Of a DNA stretch of 64,000 nt, positions 46,291 to 59,652 are shown piece after piece (position 1 is the first letter of the stretch; every line of letters begins with the position of its first letter). Source of the DNA: Heloderma charlesbogerti (Eukaryota > Chordata > Lepidosauria > Squamata > Helodermatidae); contig JANEZZ010002239.1 in NCBI GenBank assembly GCA_026122225.1, forward strand, positions 1,116,001-1,180,000, read 5' to 3'. The notes beneath the pieces are model-generated. The model searched no databases, had not been told where the DNA came from, and worked only from the letters and a program-made list of their open reading frames with translations. The position numbers and the translations under genes were made by a program.

Positions 46291-47589
46291 CCACTAGCCT
46301 CCCTGATCAAAATCTAGGCTACAATGAGTAACAACAAACGGAGCAGCATGTGTCCTGCAAAAGTGCCATACTCATTAAAGATGCCTCTTCCGTTTGAATA
46401 CTATAAGAATTTTGGGATGCGTCCTTATGACTTAAGCTGAGAGCAGCAGGATCCAGGGCCTGAGTCCCAACAGAACGATGTATCCAATGTTACGCTGACT
46501 TAAATCCCATTCATTTTAATAGGTCTACTTTAAGTAGGACTAAATAGTCTCATGTCTTTCTATAACAATTTCAGCCACACTCACCCCTATGCCCAGAAAG
46601 AGCTTTCACTTTTTCAGTTGTCAAGTTGCTTCCCACAAGTCCCTTCTTAAGGCCCAGTTTTTCAGTGAATAATAATGTGTTACCCTTCACTACCACTTGA
46701 TTTTCCCCAACCCATCCACATTCCTGATAAATACCTCATTTCCACCCCTTTTCGTCTGCCTAACGTAGTCAGAAACTGCTATTTCCATGACCTGCACATG
46801 GAAGTACACATGTATATAGTTGGCACTATATACATATTAAACAGAAATCATAGCATTACTAATCCATTCCTCCTCCCTCAGCAGAATATTTATGTGGAGT
46901 AGCAAAACATCTCACCCCTTCTTCTTCCCACACACTGGAAAGGCTGTCTAAAGTGCAATTCTATGCATGTTTAGACAGCATACAACTCTCAGGATCCCCC
47001 ATCAGCATGATAGAATAAACTAATAGAATAAACATACAGATCTTATGAGCCTTTCTCCTCTTCTCTGAGAGGTGTTGGCAGCAGGGGAATAAATGAGTCA
47101 GTGGGAGTAAGCCTTGTCTTTGAGCAAATGTGACATCTCCAAGCTCTACACCTAGATAACTTGATAACAACTTTTCTAAAAAAATTATAGAAAAGGGGAT
47201 GACTTACATGGCAATGGAATTGTGTAGAAGACTTTTGGCCTTGGCTGGTCTACCAAGAAATGTAATTGCTAATTTTCAGTCTTGTTCATTACACATATGC
47301 ACACTCACACACACACACTGCCAACTGTGCTTATCTTGTGCATTGTACCTGCCTGATCACACTAAGGACCAATTCACACACTACTTATTGACACGGTAAA
47401 GTTACAGTGAGAAAACTTTGCCACATTTTGTTGATACAGTGATTAAGCCTACTGAATATACCTCCAGTCGGTAACAGCAAGTGCCTACCTCAGGAAGCTT
47501 CTTAATTCTCAAGCCTTGTCCCCAGTGTGGTAATGACCAACTAGCACCACTTTGGGCCACTAAAAAATAATTTACATTAAGAGAGCACT
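46291..47589. other. Intron before the full-length BovB
   Basis: A GTAAGTCCCATTGA-type fragment lies near 46490-46550 and a GGTGCAATCCTATGCATG-type fragment near 46953-46985. No exon recognised. Confidence 0.45.
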
Positions 47590-47600
47590 CCTACAGGATT

Positions 47601-50600
47601 CCCCTTCATGGATCACTGCCTTGTTGTGGCGAAGGGGCTTGCGTAACTCAGTGAAGCCATAAGCTATGCCGTGCAGGGCCACCCAAGACGGACAGGTCAT
47701 GGCAGAGAGTTCTGACAAAATGTGGTCCACTGGAGAAGGAAATGGCAACCCACTCCAGTATTCTTGCCAAGAAAACCCCATGGAACGTATCACAAGGCTA
47801 AAAGATATGACGCCGGAAGATGAGCCCCTCAGGTCGGAAGGTGTCCAATATGCTACTGGGGAAGAGCAGAGGGTATTTCCAAGTAGCGCCAGAAAGAGTG
47901 AAGCGGCTGGGCCAAACCCGAAAGGACACTCAGCTGTGGATGTGTCTGGTGGTGAAAAGAAAATCCGATGCTGTAAAGAACAATATTGTTTAGGAACCTG
48001 GAATGTCAGATCAATGAATCAAGGTAAGCTGGAGGTGGTCAAACATGAGATGGCAAGATTGAACATCGACATCTTGGGAATCAGCGAACTCAAATGGACA
48101 GGCATGGGCGAATTTAATTCAGGTGACCATCATATCTACTATTGTGGGCAAGAATCCCTTAGAAGAAATGGAGTAGCACTCATAGTCAACAAAAGGGTGG
48201 GAAAAGCAGTACTGGGGTACAATCGTAAAAATGATAGAATGATCTCAGTACAAATCCAAGGCAAACCATTCAACATCACAGTAATTCAAGTCTATGCCCC
48301 AACCACTGAGGCCGAAGAAGCTGAGGTTGATCGGTTCTATGAAGACCTACAACACCTTCTAGAACTAACACCAAAAAAAGATGTCCTCTTCATCATAGGG
48401 GATTGGAATGCTAAAGTAGGAAGTCAAGAAATCACCGGGATAACAGGCAGGCATGGCCTTGGTGTACAAAATGAAGCAGGACAAAAGCTAATCGAGTTTT
48501 GCCAAGAGAACATGCTGATCATAGCAAACACTCTTTTCCAACAGCACAAGAGGCGACTCTACACATGGACGTCACCAGATGGTCAATATCGAAATCAGAT
48601 TGATTATGTCCTTTGCAGCCAAAGATGGAGAAGCTCCATACAGTCAGTAAAAACAAGACCTGGAGCTGACTGTGGCTCAGATCATGAGCTGCTTCTTGCA
48701 AAATTTCGGCTTAAATTGAAGAACGTCGGGAAAACCACTAAACCGTTCAGGTATGACCTAAATCATATCCCTGATGAATAATATACAGTGGAGGTGAGGA
48801 ATAGATTTCAGGGATTAGACCTATGGACGGAGGTCCGTAACATTGTTCAGGAGGCAGCAACTCAATCCATCCTAAAGAAAAAGAAATGCAAGAAAGCCAA
48901 GTGGCTGTCTGATGAGGCTTTACAAGTAGCTGAGGAAAGAAGGGAAGTGAAAAGCAAGGGAGAAAGGGGAAGATATACCCAACTGAATGCAGAGTTCCAG
49001 AGAATAGCAAGGAGAGACAAGAAGGCCTTCTTAAATGAACAATGCAAAGAAATCGAGGAAAACAACAGAATGGGAAAGACTAGAGATCTCTTCAAGAAAA
49101 TTGGAGATCTCAAGGGAACGTTTTGTGCAAAGACGGGCATGATAAAGGACAAAGAAGGCAGGGACCTAACAGAAGCAGATGAGATTAAGAAGAGGTGGCA
49201 AGAATACACAGAAGAACTAGACAGGAAAGATCTGAATGTCCCTGATAGCCATGATAGTGCAGTCACTGAACTTGAGCCGGACATCCTAGAGAGTGAAGTC
49301 AAGTGGGCCTTAGGAAGCATTAGTAATAACAAAGCTAGCGGAGATGACAGTCTTCCAGCTGAGTTATTTAAAATCCTAAAAGATGATGCTGTTAAAGTGC
49401 TGCATTCAATATGCCAACAAATCTGGAACACTCAACAGTGGCCACAAGACTGGAAAAGGTCAGTTTACATTCCAATTCCAAAGAAGGGCAACGCCAAAGA
49501 GTGTTCAAACTACCGCACCATTGCGCTCATTTCACATGCCAGCAAGGTGATGCTCAAAATCCTACAAGCTAGGCTTCAGCAGTATGCGAACCGAGAATTA
49601 CCGGAAGTACAAGCTGGGTTTCGAAGAGGCAGAGGAACTAGAGATCAAATCGCCAACATTCGCTGCATCATGGAGAAAGCAAGAGAATTCCAGAAAAACG
49701 TCTATTTCTGCTTCATTGACTACGCTAAAGCCTTTGATTGTGTGGATCACAACAAACTGTGGCAAATTTTTAAAGTGATGCGAGTACCAGACCACCTTAC
49801 CTGTCTCCTGAGAAACCTGTACAAGGGTCAAGAAGCAACAGTAAGAACCAGACATGGAACAACCGATCGGTTCAAAACTGGGAAAGGAGTACGACAAGGC
49901 TGCATATTGTCACCCTGCTTATTTAACTTATATGCAGAGTACATCATGAGAAATGCCGGGTTGGATGAATCACAGGTCGGAATTAAGATTGCTGGGAGAA
50001 TTATCAACAACCTCCGATATGCAGACGATACCACCCTAATGGCAGAAAGCGAAGAGGATCTCAAGAGCCTCTTGTTGAGGGTGAAAGAGGAGAGTGCAAA
50101 AGCTAGTTTGAAACTCAACATTAAAAAAACGAAGATCATGGCATCTGGCCCCATCACTTCCTGGCATATAGAAGGGGAAGAAATGGAAGCAGTGACAGAT
50201 TTTACTTTCTTGGGCTCCAAGATCACCGCAGACGGTGACTGTAGCCATGAAATTAAAAGACGCTTGCTCCTTGGGAGGAAAGCTATGGCCAACCTAGACA
50301 GCATAGTAAGAAGCAGAGACATCACCTTGCCGACAAAGGTCCGTCTAATCAAAGCTATGGTTTTCCCAGTAGTAATGTATGGCTGTGGGAGCTGGACTAT
50401 AAGGAAGGCTGAGCGCCGAAGAATTGATGCTTTCGAACTGTGGTGCTGGAGAAGACTCTTACGAGTCCCCTGGACTGCAAGGAGGTCAAATCAGTCCATC
50501 CTAAAGGAAATCAACCCTGAGTGCTCATTGGAAGGACAGATAATGAAGCTGAAGCTCCAATATTTTGGCCACTTAATGCGAAGAGAAAACTCCCTGGAAA

Positions 50601-50796
50601 AGACCCTGATGCTGGGAAAGACTGAAGGCAAAAGGAGAAGGGGACGGCAGAGGATGAGATGGCTAGATAGCATCACGGATGCAATGAATATGAACTTGAG
50701 CACGCTCCGGGAGAGAGTGCAGGACAGGAAGGCCTGGCGTGCTATGGTCCATGGGGTCACGAAGAGTCGGACACGACTGAACGACAACAACAACAA
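47601..50796 (+). mobile_element. Full-length BovB (RTE clade) LINE, 3196 bp
   Basis: Flanked by CCTACAGGATT at 47590-47600 and 50797-50807, a perfect 11-bp target duplication, so both ends are certain. It begins CCCCTTCATGGATCACTG and ends with the BovB 3' signature GGGTCACGAAGAGTCGGACA, CGACTGAACGAC and (CAA)n. Length matches an intact BovB. The coding frame carries one in-frame stop. It is the youngest-looking LINE of the window. Confidence 0.96.
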
Positions 50797-50809
50797 CCTA
50801 CAGGATTGA
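47666..50809 (+). pseudogene. BovB ORF2 (endonuclease-reverse transcriptase) with one in-frame stop
   Basis: First part (47666-48781, 371 codons): APE-type endonuclease with LGTWNVRSMNQGKLEVV, ILGISELKWTGMGEF, ITVIQVYAPTTEAEE, LFIIGDWNAKVGSQ, QIDYVLCSQRW and CGSDHELLLAKF, i.e. all usual catalytic blocks. A TAA at 48779-48781 follows PDE; the same frame continues YTVEVRNRFQGLDLWTEV and stays open to 50809. Second part: RT fingers and palm with WKRSVYIPIPKKGNAKE, AGFRRGRGTRDQIANI, CFIDYAKAFDCVDHNKLW, GKGVRQGCILSPCLF and LRYADDTTLMAES, then the C-terminal LKLQYFGHLMRR and RRGRQRMRWLDSITDAMN. The bases around the stop (GATGAA-TAA-TATACA) look like a 3-bp insertion. Translation runs through the (CAA)n tail and terminates in the target duplication. 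Confidence 0.93.
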
Positions 50810-51884
50810 TGCTCATTAGATGGAGCGCTCCATGATCAGTGCTCTCCATCCATCCTAAGCCCTGCCACCAAAAGCCTTGCAGAGTGGGAGGAACAACAGA
50901 GGCTTTTTGTTTGTTTGTGGGCCTCTTGTGGATCTGCTGGATCCACAGTCTCTCCCCTACCTGCCCCTGGCCCAAACAGGGATTTCCCTCTCCAGGGTTG
51001 CACCATTGCCAATGGCCTTGGAGGGGACATCTCCATCATACTATGTCCCCGCAGATGCCATCTAGGGGCCATAGAATTGCCCTCTAATTCAATAATGTAA
51101 ACCCTAAGTATTTTCTGAAATCATGGTGGCCATGGAAGTATGTGAAATATTTCAATTTTTGCACTGGCACAGAACAAAGTGCCCAGTATAAAAATTATCT
51201 GGCCCTTTTAATGATAAAGATGGCAGAATAAGCCAATAAAGGGAGCTCCATTTATCACAAATAGCTTTTTGAGAGCACAGTGTAAAGCTGGCCCTTTAAT
51301 GGCAGTGAAGCCATTTTCACTAGGTTTCAGATATCCAGGGCATCCAAGTGTTCGTTATTTCCCAGAATCTGTGATACTGAAAATGCTCCTAGTATAACAA
51401 TGTTTTCTGAAAGGCGGGTCAAGTAAAAACTCACAACCTCAAGCCTATCTCTTACAAAAACCACAGAAGCCACAATTTGCATTATATCCAACATTTTTAC
51501 CTCTGTAACTTTTAGTATTTTCTTTTGTGGCTATTCTTTGGGGAGCTCTTGGATGCAAAGTGTATAGATTTAGCTTCTCACCTCAATGCATCAGAGCTGG
51601 CTAAATTAGTCACCCTGCATTATGTTACCTATCTGCTGGAAGTCTTTTGATGAGTCACCGATGTCATACATCAACAAAGAGACTTGCAATTAGGAAAAGA
51701 GTACTTCTATATATGGATTCACTACAGAAATTATTTTTAGCATGCAGTATATTTGTTATTCATTTGATCAGTCAGGAATCATGGTTCCTTTATAAAAGAT
51801 CGCTAGTAAAAGGTAGATTGCATGTTTCGATTAGTTAGATGTTATTATTCCCATTTTACAGATGGGGAGCTTACAGCATGAATT
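50808..51884. other. Intron without recognised features
   Basis: GC-moderate near the BovB, AT-rich further on. No exon or repeat recognised. Confidence 0.5.
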
Positions 51885-52060
51885 TATTATTTAAAATATT
51901 TCTTGGCCACCTTTCAGGGCAGAAGCCCTCCCAAGACAAAGTACAATAGTAGAATACATAGTAAAAACTGATGTGGTATTAAAAATGATAAAAATACAAT
52001 AAAAACAGTAAACACAATAAAAACAGCAACAAAAACAGCAACAGCAGCAAACATATCAGG
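51885..52060 (-). mobile_element. L2-type 3' tail (antisense)
   Basis: TTTATTATTTAAAATATTTC, then GGCCACCTTTCAGGGCAG, CCAAGACAAAGTACAATAG and an AATAAAAACAGTAAACAC run. Read on the minus strand this is the end of an L2-type element. Confidence 0.45.
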
Positions 52061-52286
52061 GGAAGGCCAGAGTAAAATAGTATGTTTTATACTATTTATC
52101 CTCCAGTTATTCCAGCTGGACAGCATACATTTGCTATTAAGCCACAGTTCGTGCACTCAACCAGAAGTGGTGCTGCAAAAGCATGAGGGAAAAGTAGTGT
52201 GAGCCCTTCCCCTTCACTATGCAAATAGCTTCCAGTGTGAACCAGATCTTTGCTTAAGCACCCAATTACGCAGAGCCCCAAGTTCA

Positions 52287-52291
52287 TGTGA

Positions 52292-52330
<39 letters not shown>

Positions 52331-52352
52331 CACACACACACACACACACACA
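52287..52352. repeat. (CT)n(CA)n microsatellite
   Basis: A CT run (about 52292-52315) joined to an AC run with one TG interruption. Confidence 0.95.
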
Positions 52353-55300
52353 CGTGGTTATGCAAACTGGGCCTCTACAAGATCAGACACTCACATAGAG
52401 AGCCCAGGTCATGGTGGAGGCTATTTCCATGGTGAATGAAAGCACTCTCTCTGTTTCCCAGCCATGCTATTGCAGGACCACTCCAGCTAAATGGTGAACC
52501 AGGACTAAGTCCCCTTGCACCAATGTGTAGCATGACAGAACAGCCTACCATGCATGATGTTGCTTCCTGTTGACTGGTGGATACTTGTTAGAAAGTTATA
52601 TACAAGTGTTGTGATTGTGGGGCTGCATAACTGCTATAGAAAAGCTCTACAGCACAGTAGAGAAAAACATCCTTTCTCTAGTAACTGCTTGCATTAGCAG
52701 GTGTCTGCCTCTTATCTAGTAGTGTCCTACATCTCCAATAACCAGGAAACCCGCATACGTGCATTGATCATCATTTCTTCCTGCTTGCTTTGTTGTGATA
52801 AAACTAGGAGCTTGCATCGTCCTAATAAGCTGGTGCATCATGACTTCAGAGCTATTATCGCAATTCTGAATCATGCGCTGTACAGTGATCTGCCCACTAA
52901 ATGGGCAAACTCTACACACTAAATGGTTTCAAGCATGTAGGCTTTCTTCTGCCAGCCCTTCTACCCCAAACACTCACACAATTCTAACAATGTTGGCATG
53001 ACTGGATTTTGTCTACAGCAATTCAATAATTTGGAGACAACAATGTCTCACAGATCTCTGTTGGAGTGAACATTTAAACATGTTCCATTGACTCCTATGC
53101 TGATTACTCACACCGAGGGCTTTAAAAAGAACACTGTCATCAACACCACAACAGTGCACACAAAAACAGCAAGATTGAAAGTCCTAAAGAAAACCCTCCC
53201 GAGGCTTTTGGCAAACTCTCCTAATAATTTTGGCTTTCCAAAAAACAAAGTTGGATTATTCTGCTCTTCAAGTATCTAAGTAACAAATTAACACAGCTAA
53301 TTAACAGTTAAAAGAATGATAATATAAGTTTGGAATTTCAGATATTTGTTCATCGTGACCCTGGTTAATCGAGTAACAATTTCTATTTGTTTTTAATTTT
53401 TAAAAATGTTTTTATTAATGCAAAAAAACCTGGATGGACATATTTTGTTTTTAAAATGTGCCCTCCATATTTCTTAGTGGCAATGCATTTAGATTCACTA
53501 ATTGTAATCATTCTGTTACTGTTCTAAAACTAAGTATGACGGAAGAGTATACTTTCAGAACTTTTAAGTAGCAAAATGGAGGTAGCAACTGATTCCTTTT
53601 AGTGTTTGTCCAGCAGGGGGAACTACTATAACTGGGCAAGTTCTACCAGAGCTTGCTGTTTCTCTAATTTGGGGATACACCTGCTAATTTCATCACCCTT
53701 TCATGTTATCATGTTTTAGCCACATGCATGCAAGATCAAGCAAGGGTAAACAACAGAATAGGCAGACACAAGTTTATAGCATCCAAAATGTTTCAGATAC
53801 ACTTTTGTTTCCTAGCCAAAACTTAACTAAGGATGGAAGAATCTGTCCATTTTGGTTTCTTTCACTTTCCCATTTTTCCAGTCTTAAATCCATTTTATCC
53901 AATTTCTGCGTCCTGCATTTCTGTACAGTTTTTAGAAGTTTGCATGAAAATTCGTACTCTTCTTCGTGTGATTTTTCCTCATATATGCATTTTTGTGTGC
54001 ATTTTCCCCTAATATACCTATTTTTGTACACATTTTTATTGGAGAACTGCATCACAAAATTTGGAGAACTGTGAATACTAAAGGGTAACTATGTTTGTTT
54101 GCATATTGGTTCAGAAAGTGCAAATTACGTTTAATGCGAACCAAACAAGTCTCCCCCCCCCCATCCCTATACATAACATGCACCGATCAGCTTGTGACAA
54201 CCTACTACAAGCATCACTTTGAGTACTGGGGGTGGGGGGTGAACCAACAGATAACTCAGGCTGAATCATGCACAAGCTCACAGGCTGCATGACTGAAAAT
54301 CCATGTGGGCAGGCTTCCCTGGGGTTACGTCAGACTAATATAGTCATATAAAGGCATCCTCAATAGTTTCCATTTGTAATACAAGAAAGAGACAGACAAG
54401 ATTAGTGCTTGGCCAAAGTATTTGGCTTAACAATATTCTTAACTTTCAGGGTGGTGGAGCGAAAACAGCCCCTAAACATTTTTGCAATCTTCAGGAGCTG
54501 GGAAAATTTGAGATATATGTTTGTATGTATCTTACCATGCTAGAGATGAAGTGGCAGGGAGACACAGTCTTTCTTTTGCAGAAAAAAAAAATAGGACTGC
54601 TCCCAATTTGTCCTCCCACCTTCACTGAATATTTGTGCTCCACAAAAGGTTGGGGAAAAATTCTGTGAACTTTGCAGGGTTCCTGTGAAGGCTGCTGCTA
54701 CACTTTTACATTAAGAGTAACTTAGATTTTGATGACGTAGCCTCTGTCAGTCCCCCTCCCCCACTTTTTCAACATAAAATAAAAGCAAATTGTTGCACTC
54801 AGTAGCCAACAGCTGCTTCCCTTCAAAATCTTTTTACAAATGGTTGGGGGAAGGTCACTATGTGATAATGTAGCATGATTCCCAGCAATGTTGTGCAGAA
54901 AAGAAAGAAGGTGGCCCCATGGGCCTAGCCCTTTTATCCATACCTGGAAACTATGCTATGTCATCATGTAATGACCTTCCAAGCACTATTCTTAAAGAAA
55001 TTTTAAGTTGACTTCCAGTCAGCTGCTGAATAGATGGTTTTATTTCTTGGTCTCTCTTCACTGAGTTCTCACCTTGGCATCCATCTTGGAAACACACGCA
55101 AAGGCATGGAGCTCAAGCATGCTAAGTTCCAACTGTTCTAAAGAAACACTTTGGGTTTTTGACTACTATGCGGCAACAATATAAACATAGTTTACAGAGT
55201 GCAGGTGCTTGCCCTTGTTTAAAGTAAAAAAAGAGAGAAGCAAAGAGACAGAGACCATTTGGCCATCTCATCAAATAGGGAGTACCGATGTTCAAAACTT

Positions 55301-56354
55301 CTCCCCCACCCCCCACCCCGTCCCTCCATTCAAATGCCCACTTTCCTCTCTTGATCTTTGGGTGGGTTTTCACTCTACTTATGACTCACCTGAAGATCAA
55401 GAAATTCTGCAGGGGCGACACTTGCATCAGTCCTTGAAAAAAGCTTTTGCAACTGGGAAGGGGTTGAGAAAGCAGAGGGCAGAAAGCCTCAGAGAGAAGC
55501 CACTCTCTTATGGCAGCTTGCTGAGAACAGAATTGTAAGAGCACAGTTAGAACTCAACACAAGACCTTGCCTTCAACCTAAGTTCTGCTAGTGCCTTATA
55601 GCAATGAAACAACCTTCAAGTTATCATGTTTTTACCATGTGCATGAAAGTTGGGACAAGTGTAAAAAATACAATTGGTAGACACAAGCAAGTGAGAGAAT
55701 GACAGTTTCCAAGCTTCATACCCACCTTTTCAAGAGTTCACTACAGTTCTGTGATCACATAAGAAAACACTGAAGGACAGACTTAGAACATGGAAGTGGT
55801 GTGTTTTGCAGGTTCATTTTATTTTCCAGTAATGGCAAAGCCTTAAGAGAATGTATATGGTGTTTGTCCAAAATATTTCCCTCTATTACTTTCTTTCTGC
55901 ACTGGGTTCCTTCAACCTATTTTTTCTGTTTTCATCGCCTTCTTGTATTTTGACAGTTGATCAGATTTAGATTAATTTTGAAGTGCCTTGTCAGTTTGGT
56001 GCATGATCTAGTTATAGCAAGTAACAAAAAGAAATCTTCAGGGGGAAAATTAGTGGGGACATAATTATTCCTTGTGGTAACTCAAAACAGAGTTTATTTA
56101 AACAGGAGCTGTGGTGGATTCTTAATTGGAACACCCCATGGAGTCCCCTTGTCATCTCAATTCAGCAAAAAGGCAATTTCTCTTGTAACATCTCAAACAT
56201 TTTAGAGGACTTTTTTTTTAAAGCCGAGAAGAATAGATGTGCAATAATTAAACCTGTTATTCACTGTTTACTTTATATTCCTTCTCTGCTTATTCTGTAT
56301 TTGGCATTGCTTACCTAATGAGAAGATAGCTCAGCTATTACAGCATAATTCAGT
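52353..56354. other. Intron with low-copy dispersed sequence
   Basis: At 53960-54040 short units ending in CATTTTTGT or CATTTTCCCCTAATATAC repeat imperfectly. At 53706-53780 and 55625-55700 two diverged copies of one sequence occur (TCATGTTTT...CCATGTGCATG; GGCAGACACAAG / GGTAGACACAAG). No exon recognised. Confidence 0.45.
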
Positions 56355-56747
56355 GCTTGCATTCACACATAACATTAAAACATGGTTTTATGTTAACTAT
56401 GGTTTATTGCTTTAGCCATGAATTGTCTTGCAGATGAGCAAACTCTCAACTCGTTATCCCTATTTCTCATTTGTTTCTCTCCAACCCATTTTTCCAGCTT
56501 TCAGGGTGGTTTCATTCTCAGGCTATTCTTACTGGATGCTTCTGTTTCAGGATAGACAACAGCACAAACAAGCGAGGGTTAAGCCAAGAAGGTTCTGGGT
56601 TTGTAAGCAACAACAAACCATGGATTCTATTTGTGGGTTTACAGGTAGTTAATAAACCATGGTCTGTTTGTAGGTATAGGTGCAGACACAACAAGAAGTC
56701 AGATTTCAATAAACCACACCATGGCTTAGCGTTATGTGTGAACCAGG
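56355..56747. mobile_element. MITE with TTCACACATAAC termini
   Basis: Left end TTGCATTCACACATAAC..AAAACATGGTTT and right end AAACCACACCATGG...GTTATGTGTGAACC are inverted. AAACCATGG is scattered in the interior (56627, 56658). No open frame; superfamily not assigned. Confidence 0.55.
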
Positions 56748-57130
56748 TCAATGCCTGTTTAATAACCAGACATCCTATTAAGAGGCTAGTCCTGGGGGGG
56801 TGGGGAAAGCCATGGCGATGGGTTTAGTTCGCTCTCCACTTTGCTACGGTTTTCACTGAAGTCAAATCTGCTCCATCTGAGACACATGGGGTGTGAAAGC
56901 CTGAAGCTAGCCAGGTCCTCTCAGCAGCTCACATGGCAGTTTACCGCAAATTGTTTGGGTGGCTACTGGGTGGAGTCTCATCCACAACAGCACTTAGAGA
57001 GCTTGTTCCCTCCCACTCTCACCTTGTTCCACCCTTTCTGCTTTCTCAGGCCAGTGTGTGTTAGTGCCTGCCTCCCCAACCTATGCCTGATTCCCCCCAA
57101 TTTTTTTTATTACTGTCCCTCTAAAACTGC

Positions 57131-57305
57131 AGTAGCGCAATAGTATAGGCACTCCTGTACAAATGCACTATTTTGCAATAGTGCTATGGGGGTATAGCTA
57201 CTCCTGTTCAAATGTGCTATTTTGCAATAGTGTTATAGTGCTATAGAGAGTATAGGTATTGCTACACAAATGCACTATTTCACTATAGTGTGATAGGGAT
57301 ATCTT
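57131..57305. repeat. Imperfect tandem repeat, about 3 units of 45-60 bp
   Basis: Each unit contains TATAGGTA.TCCTG.ACAAATG followed by CACTATTTTGCAATAGTG, the latter being a small palindrome. Units begin near 57133, 57181 and 57233. Confidence 0.65.
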
Positions 57306-58744
57306 TTAAATGCACAATTGCGGGTTCCCCAGTCACTACCTCAGGAACCACGATCTCACCGAAATGGCAGAAACAGCAGGCAAGCACAGATGGGGAAAAC
57401 TTTGGGGAAACACCCCTTGACTGAGGTCAGTGAGGGCATGGCCAGGTGAAAGACACACCCCTGGGCAGGGCTATCATGCCAGAGTAAATGCAGAGGGTCG
57501 ATGTACACTGCAACCAAAGCTCAGACAAGCCAAATTAAGGAAAACAATCAGACTAAAAGTGATCTCAGAAAAACCAGTTTTTCAGTGAAAAACTCTGGGG
57601 TGGCTGCAGGATGGCCACAACATCATGTGCCCTGAACAACCTCCAAATGCAGCAAACTCACAGTCAATTGCTCGTGGAGGAGACATCCCCTTGAACATCT
57701 CATGCACACACAAAAAAAGGATGTTTGCCATACTCTGACAAGGACTGGGAATATTGGTGTTAGGGGACATGAAAATATCAGGTCTGTTATGTTCTTCCAC
57801 ACCTTGGACAGCTCCGTTAGAGTTCTGACTGAAACTCGGAGCAGATTTACCACCCCACTGACAACAGAGCCACCAGCCTCTACTGACCCTCAGGCTGCAG
57901 TAGAAAACACACTTGTGATTTCCAAATACATATAATGCATAGGACTGAGCTGCATCTCAAGGAAACACACATATTTTATTCCAATTACCCTCTTCTTGAA
58001 TTTAACATCCTTCTTAAATGTGGGAAGTCACTATTGCACACCAGCCCAAGGCTAAGAGGCTTCCAATTAAGTGTTATTGTGATATCTCCCTTCCTGCTTT
58101 TAAATGAAAGCTAACTCCTGTTAAAAATAAAGGCCTTTAAGGAACATTTCCAGATAAGAACATTCCTGTAACAAAGCATGTTTTAGGAACTCTGAAAATA
58201 ATTTAATAGAAAATAACTGACATCTATTTTGAAATGTAACGTTCATTTACAGCTTTGTGAACTATACCAACTCAGAATTCATTTCAGGGTTGCTCAGAGG
58301 TTTCAAAAAGAGATCACCCATCCATTGATCTGATGGAATTATTATGCATACATGAAGTGGATCATGGGAAGAGGCAATTATTTTTAGCAATATTTACTTT
58401 CAAGGGATATTACTGGGGGGGGGGGGAGTTCTCTTTTGCTCCAGTGCACACTCTGACATGGGCAAGTAATCATTCAAATGCTTTTAAGAGAAGAAGCTCA
58501 GATGTATAATACTTTGCAGCTAGGGAGAAATGAATGTAGATTACAGCAGTGATAGAAAAGCTATAAACACACACTCTGCCAGTTCAATTTAAGGATTTCA
58601 AAAAGACTTTCAAGACCATCGTGTTGATATATTCCTCCTTATAGGTGAAGAAGATTATTATTAGCAATGTCAAGATTAAAAGCAGTCTTTTGAAGGGTAA
58701 GTGAGGGTTATGATGTCTAGATGTACTTTCCTTTATTTGCTGAA
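57306..58744. other. Intron without recognised features
   Basis: No exon or repeat recognised beyond a poly-G run near 58416. Confidence 0.5.
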
Positions 58745-59027
58745 CAGGGCCAGCCCTACCATTAGACAGAGTGAAGTGGTCACCTCAGGCAGCAGATGTT
58801 GGGAGGAGGCAGCAAGATGTTGGAGGAGAGAACTGTGGCCCATGTGGCCTGCCCTGCATCTCCTAAGCTATCCTGCTGCCTTCAAGTGTGCTGGAGGATG
58901 CTGTCCAATTGCCAGTAGTTCAAAAAAGATTGAACTACTGGTCCAGTTGGCTTTTTTGTACATGGAATGGGAGAGGGTGCCTTCTGGTCCTTTGTCCCAG
59001 GCAGCAAAATGACGTCGGTTGGCCATG
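58745..59027. mobile_element. hAT-type element related to 21860-22135
   Basis: Starts CAGGGCCAGCCCTACC then ATTAGACAGAGTGAAGTGG and TCACCTCAGGCAGCAGATG, matching the inverted right end of 21860-22135. A decayed opposite end (GGTTGGCCATG) may lie at 59027. No target duplication is visible. Confidence 0.5.
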
Positions 59028-59164
59028 TATGTTGCAGTATTTGATAAAATCATTTCTATACTATTTTTCACCATTGATCTAAGCCAGGGGTGCAGAGTTG
59101 TTTGGGGTGGGGGTGCCTCCTTCCAGCATAGAGAAAGGGACCCAGGCCCAGCCCAACCCACATT

Positions 59165-59545
59165 TCCGCTGCTATCTCTTCTCTGAGATCAGAGGTAATA
59201 GCAAGGATGAGGGGCAGTGGGACTTGCCCACATGGGGAAAAGCGACTGGTCTCCCTGGAATGGGTGAGTCAGGCCTATGCCTTCCTGGATCGGAGCTGCT
59301 ATCTCTGATCAGAGACTGAAGGTAGCAGCAGGGATGAGGGCGTGGTACGACTTGCATGCATGAGGAAGAGCAGCCACTTCCCCAGTATAGGCGAGTCCGT
59401 ACACTGGTCGCCCACCCCCACCCCCCGCTGCTAACTCTGGCCTGAGATAGGCGATAACAGTGGGAGTTCTGCTGCTGGCACGCACCAGCCAGCAGGGGAA
59501 TCCCCGATGTTCTCTCTGATCTCAGATTGGAGGTAGCAGCAGGGG
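59165..59545. repeat. About 120-140 bp tandem repeat inside the hAT element
   Basis: The unit opening GCTGCTATCTCT.ATCAGAG followed by GGTAGCAGCAGGGATGAGG starts near 59168, 59290, 59430 and, in part, 59510. Units differ by many substitutions. Confidence 0.6.
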
Positions 59546-59652
59546 GATACCTCCAATGGGATCCCTCCAGGGAGCAGGGCTTACAGCCTAAACCCTACCC
59601 CCCATGGAACCCCAAGAGGCAGTGTTGGCCAGATTATGAATATGCTGAATAC

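Noticed and set aside
49828..50352. Long open frames antisense to the BovB reverse transcriptase (also 25118-25642, 48862-49431)
   Set aside because: They mirror the RT coding frame in every BovB copy and disappear where the RT is frameshifted; they are compositional shadows.
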